A DNA stretch of 64,000 nt from Flavobacteriaceae bacterium (GCA_002707025.1 PALG01000032.1:142458-206457); one strand, 5' to 3'. Positions 33,892 to 43,038 are shown, counted from the stretch's first letter. Notes: a model not told the origin generated them from the letters alone. Numbers and translations: made by a program.

Positions 33892-33899
33892 CAAAAATA
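33892..33899 (-). promoter_or_regulatory. Candidate -7 box for the second ECF operon
   Basis: The minus strand reads TATTTTTG, an exact TAnnTTTG box, about 60 bp before the TTG start of the sigma gene. ECF operons often also carry an autoregulatory promoter, which I did not find. Confidence 0.4.
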
Positions 33900-34002
33900 G
33901 GGATAGTTTTTTTAAATTAAATTCGTAAAAGCAGTAACAAGGGGTTTTAACAGAACTGTAAACTGTCGTTGTAAACTGCCAACTTTTTTCTATCTTCCCA
34001 TC

Positions 34003-35088
34003 GTGACGAAAAAGAAGAAACATAGTTCGGCGCTTAACGAAAAGCAAGGGGTAAATGCTCCTGCAACCACCAATTGGCACGCTGCGAAAAAAATTCAGCA
34101 GCAGAGAAAAATACGTCTTGATATTGCCAATTTAGCTGAATCCATTTTAAAAGGCCATCATGCTGCCCTTAGTCGGGGTATCACCCTTATTGAAAGCACG
34201 GCTCCCAAACACCAGTCGCAAGCCAAAGAACTGATTGAGAAATGCCTTCCCCACGCTAATAAGTCCTTTCGAATAGGTATTACAGGAGTGCCCGGAGTAG
34301 GCAAAAGTACCTTTATTGAAAGTTTCGGAACCCTACTTACCCAACAAGGAAAAAAAGTAGCAGTGCTAGCTGTAGATCCTACCAGCAGTTTGAGTAAAGG
34401 AAGCATTTTAGGTGATAAAACCCGAATGGAAGAATTAGTAAAAAACCCAAATGCCTTTATCCGTCCCTCTGCCAGCGGGGATTCCTTGGGAGGGGTCGCT
34501 CGAAAAACCCGGGAAGCCATCATTCTTTGTGAAGCTGCCGGATTTGACACCCTCATTATTGAAACCGTAGGCGTAGGACAAAGCGAGATTGCGGTGCATA
34601 GTATGACCGACTTCTTTTTATTGCTGAAATTGGCCGGAGCAGGTGACGAATTACAAGGCATTAAAAGAGGCATCATGGAAATGGCCGATGCCATTGTGAT
34701 CAATAAAGCCGATGGGGAAAATGTGAAAGCGGCCAGACTTGCCAAAACTGAGTTTAACCGCGCCCTACACCTCTACCCACAAAAAGAAAGTGAATGGACT
34801 CCCAAAACCCTTACCTGCTCGGCGCTTCAGCAAGAAGGGATTGTTGAAGTATGGGAGTTATTGGAAACCTATGTATCACAAACCAAAGACAACGGATACT
34901 TTCAGAAAAAAAGAAAGGAACAAAACCAATATTGGTTATTGCAAACCATTGAAAGCCGATTGAAATCACAATTTTACAGCGATCCTAAAATAAAGGCCGA
35001 ACTGCAAGTGCAACAACAATTGCTTTCTGAAAATAAAACCACCCCCTTTGAAGCCGCCGAAACTATTTTAAAGCAATATGAACTATAA
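34003..35088 (+). CDS. meaB: Methylmalonyl-CoA mutase-associated GTPase MeaB
   Basis: A 361-aa G3E-type P-loop GTPase. Walker A is GVPGVGKS at residues 95-102, followed by [18 protein letters not shown], the switch-like ETVGVGQSE and the base-recognition NKADG. MeaB protects methylmalonyl-CoA mutase and helps load intact adenosylcobalamin. The start is GTG at 34003 in front of a lysine-rich stretch. The gene is followed by a small membrane protein that overlaps it by 11 bp. It works with the cobalamin adenosyltransferase encoded at 25104-25676; the mutase is elsewhere. Confidence 0.95.
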   Translation: MTKKKKHSSALNEKQGVNAPATTNWHAAKKIQQQRKIRLDIANLAESILKGHHAALSRGITLIESTAPKHQSQAKELIEKCLPHANKSFRIGITGVPGVGKSTFIESFGTLLTQQGKKVAVLAVDPTSSLSKGSILGDKTRMEELVKNPNAFIRPSASGDSLGGVARKTREAIILCEAAGFDTLIIETVGVGQSEIAVHSMTDFFLLLKLAGAGDELQGIKRGIMEMADAIVINKADGENVKAARLAKTEFNRALHLYPQKESEWTPKTLTCSALQQEGIVEVWELLETYVSQTKDNGYFQKKRKEQNQYWLLQTIESRLKSQFYSDPKIKAELQVQQQLLSENKTTPFEAAETILKQYEL

Positions 35089-35353
35089 GGCTTTAGCTAC
35101 ATATTACGGGCATGTGACCTTCTATAATTTATGTTTTGCCATCGTTATAGGCTTTATTTTTTCTGCTTTTTGGGCGGTGCTGCTATTTGCTACCTTAGGA
35201 AATAGCATTGGGTTTTTGGCCTTCGGATTTTTCCAAAAGGATGAATATTATTTGTATCAAAACCTTGGATTCACCAAATTACGATTATGGGTCATGGTAG
35301 GGCTTGTAAACCTGAGTCTTATGGTGATTCCGCTTATCCTCTTTAGCATTTGA
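35078..35353 (+). CDS. Small three-segment membrane protein
   Basis: A 91-aa hydrophobic protein with roughly three membrane segments, in [20 protein letters not shown], in [11 protein letters not shown] and in [18 protein letters not shown]. It overlaps meaB by 11 bp and the following ABC ATPase by 4 bp. The close coupling with an ATPase that has no other adjacent membrane gene makes it a candidate partner subunit. I do not recognise the family. Confidence 0.75.
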   Translation: MNYKALATYYGHVTFYNLCFAIVIGFIFSAFWAVLLFATLGNSIGFLAFGFFQKDEYYLYQNLGFTKLRLWVMVGLVNLSLMVIPLILFSI

Positions 35354-36015
35354 ATTGTTTAAAGGCACAACATATCACGCAGCAGTTTGGTTCAAAAAAA
35401 GTGTTGAACAACGTTTCCATTTGTCTTCAAACAGGGGATGTAATAGGACTCTTCGGAAGGAATGGTTCAGGGAAATCCACTTTACTGAAAATTCTCTTTG
35501 GAGTTTTAAAAAACACTGGTTTTTCCTTGGACATTGATGGAAATCGCATCCTTCAGAAGCAGATCGTCCCCTTGAAAAAAATAGGGTATTTGCCACAGGA
35601 TTCCTTTCTTCCGAAGCGCATCACTGTACGCAACCTTATCCCCATGATTTTTCCCGACGGAAAATTACAGGAACTTCTTTTTTACCGAAAAGGGATTGCG
35701 AAATTCGAAAAACAACGTATTGGCGAGCTTTCCATTGGGCAACGGAAATATTTGGAATTACTCCTTTTAAGCCACATGGAACACCCTTTTTTATTGCTGG
35801 ACGAACCCTTCAGTATGGTAGAACCCTTGTACAAGGAGGAAATAAAAGGGCTTCTAGAAGAAATCAAACTTTTCAAGGGGATGATCATTACCGATCATTA
35901 TTACCACGATGTTTTTGAGGTTTCCAGCCAAAATTATGTACTGAAAGAAGGTTCCCTTACAGCAGTGTTTTCAGAAGAAGACCTAAAAAAATACAATTAC
36001 CTTCGAAGCGATTAA
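35350..36015 (+). CDS. ABC transporter ATP-binding protein
   Basis: A 221-aa single ABC domain with Walker A GLFGRNGSGKST, a divergent signature LSIGQRKYLELLLL in place of LSGGQ, Walker B FLLLDEPFSMVEP and the switch histidine region IITDHYYHD. The start TTG at 35350 overlaps the stop of the small membrane protein (TTGA). The altered signature and the tiny partner gene set it apart from common exporters. What it transports is unknown. Confidence 0.88.
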   Translation: MNCLKAQHITQQFGSKKVLNNVSICLQTGDVIGLFGRNGSGKSTLLKILFGVLKNTGFSLDIDGNRILQKQIVPLKKIGYLPQDSFLPKRITVRNLIPMIFPDGKLQELLFYRKGIAKFEKQRIGELSIGQRKYLELLLLSHMEHPFLLLDEPFSMVEPLYKEEIKGLLEEIKLFKGMIITDHYYHDVFEVSSQNYVLKEGSLTAVFSEEDLKKYNYLRSD

Positions 36016-36956
36016 TTCATAAAATTGTTGCGAAACCACGCTACCTGTGCTTCCAGGCCCGTTTTTAAAGACGTCTGCGGGTTATAATTCAACAATTTTC
36101 GTGCTTTATCGATATTGGCGCAGGTTCGCGATTGGTCGCCAGGTCGGGGCGGCTGCTTTTCAATGGTAATTTTCTTACCTAAAATGGCTTCTACGGTAGC
36201 GATTCCCGTGGCGGTGGTATTTTCTTCTTCCGTCCCTAAGTTAAAAATCTCCCCATTGCAAACCGACTCCTTCCCTATCACACTCACAATGCCATCTACA
36301 ATATCCTGAACATAGGTAAAACTACGCAAGTGTTTATCGCTTCCTTCATACAAGGGAAAAGGTTTGTTATTCAATCCGCAATCGATCAAACGGGTGTACA
36401 ATTTATCGGGGCGTTCCCTGGGGCCGTAGACCGAATACAAACGTAAGGAAGTACCTTTCAGTAATCCTCTTCGGCTATAGGCTAAGACCAGCTGTTCGGC
36501 AGCTAGTTTGGTCACTCCGTACCAAGAAGCAGGTTTTGGGGCTTCTTCTTCGGTCATGATGGCATTCAACCCATAAATAGAGGAAGTGGCGATATTCACA
36601 AAGAAGGGTTTTTTTTCAAAGGTTTCAAAAAGGTCCAATAAGCGTTGCGTTCCGAAGAAATTATTCGAAAAATAGTCTTCAAAACTACTGGTCTGCGAAA
36701 TACCCGGTTGTGCTGCAAAGTGAAAGATGTAATCAATCCCCTCCTGAATGGCTTGCGACAAATCATCGTTTCGCAAATCTATTTTTTGAACGGCAATGCC
36801 TTTTTCGGAAAGGTCTTTGGCATTGAGCTGCTTCAGTTTGATATCGTAATACGGAGAAAAATTATCAATAGCCTGTACTTCGTGCCCCAAGGAATGCAGC
36901 CTTTCAGCTGTATGGGAACCAATAAATCCGGCAGCACCGGTAATAAGAACTTTCAT
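36012..36956 (-). CDS. NAD-dependent UDP-sugar epimerase (UDP-glucuronate epimerase-like)
   Basis: A 314-aa extended SDR. ITGAAGFIGSH (residues 4-14) binds NAD, DNFSPYYDIKLK matches the UDP-glucuronate 4-epimerase group, and SSIYG with YGVTK are the catalytic Ser, Tyr and Lys sites. ERPDKLYTRLI and the later RSFTYVQDIV also agree. It would make UDP-galacturonate or a related precursor. It shares a TTAA end with the convergent ABC gene and is divergent from the GT2-LAB_N-GT39 operon. Confidence 0.87.
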   Translation of the reverse strand: MKVLITGAAGFIGSHTAERLHSLGHEVQAIDNFSPYYDIKLKQLNAKDLSEKGIAVQKIDLRNDDLSQAIQEGIDYIFHFAAQPGISQTSSFEDYFSNNFFGTQRLLDLFETFEKKPFFVNIATSSIYGLNAIMTEEEAPKPASWYGVTKLAAEQLVLAYSRRGLLKGTSLRLYSVYGPRERPDKLYTRLIDCGLNNKPFPLYEGSDKHLRSFTYVQDIVDGIVSVIGKESVCNGEIFNLGTEEENTTATGIATVEAILGKKITIEKQPPRPGDQSRTCANIDKARKLLNYNPQTSLKTGLEAQVAWFRNNFMN

Positions 36957-37021
36957 AGATGTGAATTATACTGCAAAATAACACCTTTTTTGCGTTTCTG
37001 TTTTATTCCATAAAAAAGAAA

Positions 37022-37029
37022 TACTTTTG
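37022..37029 (+). promoter_or_regulatory. Candidate -7 box for the GT2-LAB_N-GT39 operon
   Basis: TACTTTTG is an exact TAnnTTTG match, 21 bp upstream of the GT2 ATG. No TTG sits at the canonical distance. Confidence 0.5.
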
Positions 37030-37050
37030 CAGACAAAGTATTTGTAGTTT

Positions 37051-37761
37051 ATGTACGAATTTACCATCATTGTTCCCGTGTATAATGAGGAGGAGAATCT
37101 GGAACGGGTCGAAAAAGAATTATTGGCCTACACCAAAATCGCCTCTAAGAAAACAGCCATTCTCTTTGTGAATGATGGGTCCAAAGACAGTAGTCAACAA
37201 CTCATTGAGGAAATTTGCCGAAGAAATCAGGCTTTCCATTATATCTCCTTTAAAGAAAACCGCGGATTGAGTGCCGCCATTAAAGCAGGTTTCGACCATG
37301 TGGAGAGTCCGTTGTTAGGATATATCGACAGTGATCTGCAAACGGCCCCGGAAGATTTCAATTTACTATTGAAACACATTGGCGAGTACGATTTGGTGAC
37401 GGGTGTTCGTGCCGATCGAAAGGATTCGTTCGTAAAAAATATGTCTTCAAAAATCGCCAATGGCATTCGAAGGGCGTTTACCCACGATGGAATGGACGAC
37501 ACCGGCTGTCCCTTAAAAGTGATTAAAAGCGACTATGCCAAACGAATCCCTATGTTTAAAGGGTTGCACCGCTTTTTACCAGCCATGATTTTATTGCAAA
37601 ATGGAAAGATACTTCAAGTTCCCGTGCAACACTTTCCAAGAATGGCTGGAACCGCCAAATTTGGTTTGTGGAACCGCTTGCTGGGACCTTTAATGGATTG
37701 CTTTGCCTACCTTTGGATGAAGAAGAAGTACATTAACTACGAAGTGAAAGACAAAGGATGA
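37051..37761 (+). CDS. GT2 family glycosyltransferase, polyprenyl-phosphate type
   Basis: A 236-aa single-domain GT-A enzyme. EFTIIVPVYNEEENLERV at the N-terminus and the DSDLQTAPED motif (about residue 93) are the signature of dolichyl/undecaprenyl-phosphate sugar synthases such as ArnC, GtrB and DPM1. It lacks the two C-terminal membrane helices of ArnC and GtrB. It is followed after an ATGA overlap by a tandem LAB_N membrane protein and then by a GT39 enzyme, so it probably makes the lipid-linked sugar donor for the last enzyme. Confidence 0.88.
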   Translation: MYEFTIIVPVYNEEENLERVEKELLAYTKIASKKTAILFVNDGSKDSSQQLIEEICRRNQAFHYISFKENRGLSAAIKAGFDHVESPLLGYIDSDLQTAPEDFNLLLKHIGEYDLVTGVRADRKDSFVKNMSSKIANGIRRAFTHDGMDDTGCPLKVIKSDYAKRIPMFKGLHRFLPAMILLQNGKILQVPVQHFPRMAGTAKFGLWNRLLGPLMDCFAYLWMKKKYINYEVKDKG

Positions 37762-38384
37762 GCACTTGGCTTATTTATTCCATCGGATTTCTAGCCCAAA
37801 TTCTCTTTTCGGGGAGGCTGGTATTACAATGGATCCTTTCTGAAAAAAACAAACGCATCATTACCCCTTCCCTATTCTGGAAATTAAGCCTCTTGGCTTC
37901 TTTCCTCCTTTTTGTGTATGGGTATTTACGGGACGATTTTGCCATCATGTTAGGGCAATCGCTTACCTATTTTATCTATATCCGGAACCTACACCTTCAA
38001 GGCCAATGGCAAAAGAGCCCCATTTGGTTTCGAGGGTTTTTATTGATTTTCCCGGTTTTGATCGTTATTTACGGTTATAACAATGGGGAGTATGATATCT
38101 ATGAATTATTTAATAACGAAGCGATTCCCACTTGGCTTTTGTGGCTAGGGATCATCGCCCAACTGTTGTTTACCTTTCGGTTTATTTACCAATGGATTTA
38201 TTCTGAAAGAAAGAAAGTATCGCATTTACCTCTTGGTTTTTGGCGATTAAGTGCGCTGGGAGCTGCCTTGATTATTGTATATGCTATTTATAGGAAAGAT
38301 CCCGTTCTACTAATTGGACATGGCTCCGGACTTATTATTTATGTACGAAATATTTTTATAGGAAAGAATGAAGTGGCTCAATAA
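37758..38384 (+). CDS. Lipid-A-disaccharide synthase N-terminal-like (LAB_N) protein, tandem duplicate
   Basis: A 208-aa membrane protein made of two similar halves. Each half has the order G-x-x-A-Q-x-L-F, R-x-x-x-Q-W-x-x-S-E, F-W-x-x-S, Y-x-x-x-R, then G-x-x-x-x-x-I-Y-x-R-N (first half about residues 4-77, second about 122-202). Each half carries about three hydrophobic helices. LAB_N domains belong, as far as I recall, to the PQ-loop/SWEET-like superfamily, whose members are built from two 3-helix halves. It is positioned between a lipid-sugar synthase and a GT39 transferase and is a candidate flippase; not proven. Confidence 0.82.
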   Translation: MSTWLIYSIGFLAQILFSGRLVLQWILSEKNKRIITPSLFWKLSLLASFLLFVYGYLRDDFAIMLGQSLTYFIYIRNLHLQGQWQKSPIWFRGFLLIFPVLIVIYGYNNGEYDIYELFNNEAIPTWLLWLGIIAQLLFTFRFIYQWIYSERKKVSHLPLGFWRLSALGAALIIVYAIYRKDPVLLIGHGSGLIIYVRNIFIGKNEVAQ

Positions 38385-39999
38385 ACATCCGTTGTGGGTT
38401 GTGACCCTAGTTTGCCTTGGGATCTTTTTTGTCCATCTCGATGCCATTTTCGTGAACATCATGGAAGCCCGGAATTTTATCACGGCCCGGGAAATGATTC
38501 AGGATGGAAATTGGATTTTCACCACGATCAATGGAGAGCCTCGATATCAAAAACCGCCACTTCCTACTTGGTTAACTGCTTTTTCGGCAATGGTTTTTGG
38601 GTTAAAGAGTTTGTTTGGGTTACGATTGCCTGCTGCCATCATGGGTTTGCTCACCGTACTTTTTTCCTATAAAATGGCCCATACATTTACCTTTGACAAA
38701 CGTTACAGTTTACTTAGCGGACTCATTCTTGCAACTTCCTTTTACATCATTTTTGCAGGACGGAATGGACAATGGGATATTTTTACCCATGCCTTTATGA
38801 TGGGCTGTATCTTTTTTTTATTCCGGTTTTTTTCTTCGGAAAGTCAGAAACTTCAAAACGCCCTTATCGCAGCCGTATTCTTTGGTGCCTCCTTTATGAG
38901 CAAAGGGCCCGTTTCATTATATGCACTACTACTGCCCTTCCTCATAGCCTACGGAATCGTCTATCGCTATCAAAACTTTAAAAAGAGACTGCTTCCTTTA
39001 TTCCTTTTTCTAGGGGTAGCAGTGGTTCTTTCGGGATGGTGGTTTTGGTATACCTATACGTTCGACACTCAATCGGTTGCAGAAATCACCCAAAAGGAAA
39101 CATCCAATTGGACCGGCTACAACACCCGCCCTTTTTACTATTATTGGAGTTTCTTTACCCAAAGCGGGGTCTGGACGCTTCCTGCTTTTATGGGATTACT
39201 CTATCCTTACTTAAAAAATAGGGTTTTTGACAAAAAAGGCTATCGATTTACCTTTTGGTGGACAATGCTTTCTGTGGTATTGCTTTCCCTTATCCCTGAA
39301 AAGAAATCGAGGTATTTGCTTCCCGTACTCATTCCGTTGGCCTTAAACACTGCTTTTTACCTAGAGTACCTCTTCCGAAGCTTTAAAACCCTTACCGCAA
39401 AAAAGGAGACCTTCCCGGTGTATCTTCACTTCGGATTAATAGCAATCATAGGCGTGGCATTTCCCGTGGGAGGCTATTTGTTTCTGAAGGAGCAATTAAG
39501 CGGTCAATGGGTATGGTATGGGTTACTCTCGGTTGCCTTATTTGGAATTGGTTTGTATCTCTTCCGAAGTCTTTATCGAAAAGACATTCCGAAGGCTTTT
39601 TATGCCAATATTGCCTTTATTGTAGCGATTATCCTGTTTGGAATGCCCTTAGCCAAAGCGTTAACCGTAAATCCGGAATACAAAAGTTTGAAACAACTAA
39701 ACGATTGGCAAGCCAAAACCGAGTTGCCAGTGTATGAGTTGGGCGGATTTACCCCAGAATTGATTTGGGCCTACGGAAAACCAATTCGTGAAATTTCAGA
39801 AGGGAATGAAATAAATTATCCGAAGGAAACCCGCTTCGGACTCTTGGTTTCGGAAGACCAACAAGGAAAATTAAAGAACCGCTTTAAGGGGTATTCCGTA
39901 GAAAAAATTATCCGCTACGACATGAACCCCAAAGCTCCCGGAGAACGCTCGCACCGTCCTCGGCTTTGGAGGGATCTGTACTTGCTCACGAAGCAATAA
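38368..39999 (+). CDS. GT39-family (ArnT-like) membrane glycosyltransferase
   Basis: A 543-aa integral membrane protein with about twelve hydrophobic segments. Near the N-terminus the first periplasmic loop has EARNFITAREMIQDGNW followed by a YQKPPLPTW segment, the same layout as the catalytic acidic residue and KPP motif of ArnT and protein mannosyltransferases. Such enzymes move a sugar from undecaprenyl phosphate to lipid A or protein in the periplasm. It overlaps the LAB_N gene by 17 bp. Its C-terminal periplasmic domain (from about residue 430) is shorter than in ArnT. Confidence 0.88.
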   Translation: MKWLNKHPLWVVTLVCLGIFFVHLDAIFVNIMEARNFITAREMIQDGNWIFTTINGEPRYQKPPLPTWLTAFSAMVFGLKSLFGLRLPAAIMGLLTVLFSYKMAHTFTFDKRYSLLSGLILATSFYIIFAGRNGQWDIFTHAFMMGCIFFLFRFFSSESQKLQNALIAAVFFGASFMSKGPVSLYALLLPFLIAYGIVYRYQNFKKRLLPLFLFLGVAVVLSGWWFWYTYTFDTQSVAEITQKETSNWTGYNTRPFYYYWSFFTQSGVWTLPAFMGLLYPYLKNRVFDKKGYRFTFWWTMLSVVLLSLIPEKKSRYLLPVLIPLALNTAFYLEYLFRSFKTLTAKKETFPVYLHFGLIAIIGVAFPVGGYLFLKEQLSGQWVWYGLLSVALFGIGLYLFRSLYRKDIPKAFYANIAFIVAIILFGMPLAKALTVNPEYKSLKQLNDWQAKTELPVYELGGFTPELIWAYGKPIREISEGNEINYPKETRFGLLVSEDQQGKLKNRFKGYSVEKIIRYDMNPKAPGERSHRPRLWRDLYLLTKQ

Positions 40000-40558
40000 A
40001 CTTTCTTTGGGCCCACTGTTGGACTTTATAGAAGACGCTTCCGATAAGGGCGCCAAAAAACATTCCGGTAATGATATCCAATGGATAGTGTACGCCTAGG
40101 TAAATTCGGCTATACGCCACAATCACAGCCCAAAAAAGTAATAGAAATGGTAAATAGCGATAGGTGCTTCGGAAGGAACATCCTAAAAAAACGGCCACTG
40201 CCATACTACTGGCGGCATGGGCAGAGAAATACCCATAACGACCACACACATCGGCAATGAAACGCATCTGGTCCTGAATCGCTTCGACCCTACAGGGCCT
40301 AGGCCTTTGAAACAATACATATTTGAATAAATTGGCCAGCTGATCGGTGGCCGTAATCATCAATGCTACACAAACCAAAAGGATGAACGTGCCCTTCCAG
40401 TGTAGTTTTTTCCAAACCAAAAACAACAACAAAACATACAACGGTATGGAAGCATATTTTTCGGTAATGAACAGCCAGAGTCCGTCCCATGATTCACTCC
40501 CCAAATTATTAAGGTAGAGAAAGAGTTCGGTGTCGTATTTCAGTAATTCCTCAAGCAT
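39986..40558 (-). CDS. PAP2-family membrane phosphatase
   Basis: A 190-aa membrane phosphatase with the three acid-phosphatase motifs: LFKYVLFQRPRP (Lys and Arg-Pro), SAHAASSMAVAVF in place of PSGH, and SRIYLGVHYPLDIITG with Arg, His and Asp. Candidate substrates are phosphatidic acid, undecaprenyl diphosphate or lipid A. It overlaps the convergent GT39 gene by 14 bp and the upstream small acidic gene by 8 bp. Confidence 0.9.
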   Translation of the reverse strand: MLEELLKYDTELFLYLNNLGSESWDGLWLFITEKYASIPLYVLLLFLVWKKLHWKGTFILLVCVALMITATDQLANLFKYVLFQRPRPCRVEAIQDQMRFIADVCGRYGYFSAHAASSMAVAVFLGCSFRSTYRYLPFLLLFWAVIVAYSRIYLGVHYPLDIITGMFFGALIGSVFYKVQQWAQRKFIAS

Positions 40559-40784
40559 CCTCGTCGTAGCGTGCTATTTCCCGATCGTAGAATTCGGTTG
40601 CCTCCCGAATGTAATTTTCGGCTTCGGCTTCAATCTCTTTTTCATCGTGCTGATCAAATTCTTCCAACCATTCTACCTCATCATTCTCCAAGTTGATGAC
40701 AAAACGGGGGAAGTCAGTATGAATCACAAAAATCGCATTGGGGAAATCGGTGTTATCGCCTAAAATGAATTTCGGAAGTTCCAT
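40551..40784 (-). CDS. Small acidic conserved-type hypothetical protein
   Basis: A 77-aa protein rich in Glu and Asp (VEWLEEFDQHDEKEIEAEAE) with no membrane segment. It starts at the ATG at 40784, has a TAnnTTTG box 21 bp upstream and overlaps the PAP2 gene by 8 bp. I do not recognise a domain. The compact fit with the PAP2 gene and promoter support it as real. Confidence 0.7.
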   Translation of the reverse strand: MELPKFILGDNTDFPNAIFVIHTDFPRFVINLENDEVEWLEEFDQHDEKEIEAEAENYIREATEFYDREIARYDEDA

Positions 40785-40804
40785 AGTATTCTGAATTAGT
40801 TTCG

Positions 40805-40812
40805 CAAAGATA
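40805..40812 (-). promoter_or_regulatory. Candidate -7 box for the small acidic gene and PAP2
   Basis: TATCTTTG on the minus strand matches TAnnTTTG, 20 bp upstream of the ATG at 40784. No ideal -33 element is visible. Confidence 0.5.
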
Positions 40813-40912
40813 GAGAAATATCAAGTATAAAGCTCTTCAGTTTGGGAATCCATACTCTAAATAAAATCGAATACTTTTTTTAAATTTACTTCGCTAACCA
40901 ACCTTACCAACT

Positions 40913-41674
40913 ATGTTTCGGCTATTTCGAAAACTTCGGAAAAAAATGATTCTTGAAAAAAAAGTGCGGCATTATCTTTTGTACGCATTGGGTGAAATTA
41001 TTTTGATTGTCATTGGTATCTTAATTGCCTTGGGCATTAACAATTGGAACATCCGGGAACAAGAACGCGACCAAGAACAGTTTTACCTTTTGGGATTGCG
41101 CCAGGAGTTTGTTTTGAGTAAAATAAAACTGGAAAAATTAATAGAGGTCAATCAGCAGAACTATGAAAACTCCAAAAAAATTGCCGCTTTTATAGATGCG
41201 GAAACGCGCCCTACCGAAAAGGAACTTTCCGTTTTGATTTTTCAGTCCCTCACCAATGAAATTTCCTATAACCCCAATAATTCCCTGTTAAATGAACTGA
41301 TTAATACAGGAGGGTTAAAAGTAATTTCCAATCCAGACCTTCGAAAGTCTTTAACCTCATGGGAGTCGTTTATACAAAGTATTAAATATCAAGAAAGAGG
41401 GCTTCAGGAGCAGCGCGAACGGCTACTGAATGTCTTACGGGAAGAAGGTAGTATTCGAACGGGACTGGATGAAACGGGGGTTACTTCAGAAATGGGACTT
41501 AAAAAGAGCTCTCGGGTGGGCAGTAACCTGGCTTTGTTAGAATCGATGAAGTTTGAAAACGAACTTCTATTATTTATTTTAACAGGTTCCCTTACCGAAA
41601 CCGCTCATTATCAACCCTTATTAGAGGAAATCAATGAAATTTTGGTCTTGTTGAATCAAGAAATTGAAGACTAG
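40913..41674 (+). CDS. DUF6090-type membrane-anchored protein
   Basis: A 253-aa protein with a basic N-terminus (FRKLRKKMILEKKVRHYLLYA), a single membrane segment IILIVIGILIALGINNW and a long helical extracytoplasmic domain. The N-terminal pattern ALGEIILIVIGILIALQINNWN is typical of this flavobacterial family, which often occurs in many copies per genome. No enzyme motif is visible. Its stop and that of the convergent MATE gene use the same CTAG. Confidence 0.85.
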   Translation: MFRLFRKLRKKMILEKKVRHYLLYALGEIILIVIGILIALGINNWNIREQERDQEQFYLLGLRQEFVLSKIKLEKLIEVNQQNYENSKKIAAFIDAETRPTEKELSVLIFQSLTNEISYNPNNSLLNELINTGGLKVISNPDLRKSLTSWESFIQSIKYQERGLQEQRERLLNVLREEGSIRTGLDETGVTSEMGLKKSSRVGSNLALLESMKFENELLLFILTGSLTETAHYQPLLEEINEILVLLNQEIED

Positions 41675-43038
41675 TCGGTAATAAGCCGGTTCGACAGTAT
41701 TTCAAAACGAACAAACAGCATGATTCCAGAAGCGGTAAGTCCTGCCAAAAGCCCTATCCAGATTCCCGAGCTGCCATATTCGGTGTGCATTCCTAGATAA
41801 TAAGAGACTGGAAAGCCTATAAGCCAATAAGCCACGAAGGTAATAAAGGTGGGTATTTTCACATCCTGCATGCCACGCAACGTTCCTAAAGCTACTACTT
41901 GCAAGGCATCGCTAATTTGAAAGATCGCTGCAATAAACATGAGCTTGGAAGCGATGGTCCATACTTCCAGCGTATCGGCTATGTCGGTAGGATCGTCAAA
42001 TTCTAAATAGAGTTTGGGTAATTCGGTTCTAAACAAGAAAAATACCAAGGCAAAAAATGTTGCTAAAAGGGTGGTTAAGAAAAAAATAGAATACGCAATG
42101 CGCCGTAATTCGCGAAAGCGTTTCATTCCTTTTTGGTTCCCCACTCGAATCATGGCTGCCACGCTAAAGCCCATAGCCACCATAAAGGTCATGGAAGATA
42201 GGTTTAAGGCAATTTGGTTGGCTGCTTGGGGGTTTTTACCTAAAATCCCTGAAAGCCAAATAGCAGCCGTAAAAATGGCCACTTCAAAAAACATTTGCAA
42301 TGCAGATGGAAAACCGATATTCAGTAATTTTTTAAGCATGGAACCCGTAAGCTTAAACAACTTAATATGTGTGACATATTCCCGCGACTTATAGTGCCTG
42401 GACATCAAATACCACAAGTAAAATAGCATGACGACTCTTGAAGCCAAGGTACCAATGGCTGCACCCACTACCCCTAGTTGTGGCGCTCCAAACTTTCCGA
42501 AGATGAAAATATAGTTTAGGACCACATTGACCACATTTGCCAAAATGGTCGCATACATAGGATATTTGGTCATGGAGAGACCATCGCTACATTGCTTAAA
42601 GGCTTGAAAAATAATTAAGGGAACCAAAGAAGCAGCGACCAACGTTAGATAAGGCATGGCCAATTCAACCACTTCGGGCGGTTGGTTCATGATATGCATT
42701 AATGGTTTTGCAAAAAAGACCATAAAAAACAAAGCAAGACCCAGGACCGTGCATAAAAAGAGTCCGTGTTTAAACGAAGACTTCCCTTTCAACACATTTT
42801 CCTCACCATCGGCCTCTGCAACCAATGGAGTAATGGCGGTTGAAAAACCTATTCCCAGCGACATGGCAATAAACATAAAGCTATTCCCTAGGGAAACTGC
42901 TGCCAATTCGGCCGTACCCAATTGCCCCACCATGACATTATCGACAAAAGCCACCAAGGTATGTCCTAGCATCCCAAGTATGACAGGGGTTGCCAATTTA
43001 ATGTTGTATCGAAACTCTTTGGTATATTGCTGAAGCAC
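41671..43038 (-). CDS. MATE family multidrug exporter
   Basis: A 455-aa protein with about twelve membrane segments and the two-fold MATE arrangement. LATPVILGMLGHTLVAFVDN at the N-terminus and VAAMIRVGNQKGMKRF after the midpoint are the matching first-helix and linker regions of the two halves. MATE proteins exchange Na+ or H+ for cationic drugs or metabolites. The start is GTG at 43038; a promoter box is at 43058-43065. Confidence 0.93.
   Translation of the reverse strand: MLQQYTKEFRYNIKLATPVILGMLGHTLVAFVDNVMVGQLGTAELAAVSLGNSFMFIAMSLGIGFSTAITPLVAEADGEENVLKGKSSFKHGLFLCTVLGLALFFMVFFAKPLMHIMNQPPEVVELAMPYLTLVAASLVPLIIFQAFKQCSDGLSMTKYPMYATILANVVNVVLNYIFIFGKFGAPQLGVVGAAIGTLASRVVMLFYLWYLMSRHYKSREYVTHIKLFKLTGSMLKKLLNIGFPSALQMFFEVAIFTAAIWLSGILGKNPQAANQIALNLSSMTFMVAMGFSVAAMIRVGNQKGMKRFRELRRIAYSIFFLTTLLATFFALVFFLFRTELPKLYLEFDDPTDIADTLEVWTIASKLMFIAAIFQISDALQVVALGTLRGMQDVKIPTFITFVAYWLIGFPVSYYLGMHTEYGSSGIWIGLLAGLTASGIMLFVRFEILSNRLITD

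Noticed and set aside
34158..34745. A 195-codon frame on the minus strand opposite meaB
   Set aside because: It is wholly inside the clearly assigned MeaB gene and its product has a low-complexity composition of the antisense type; no promoter or homology pattern.
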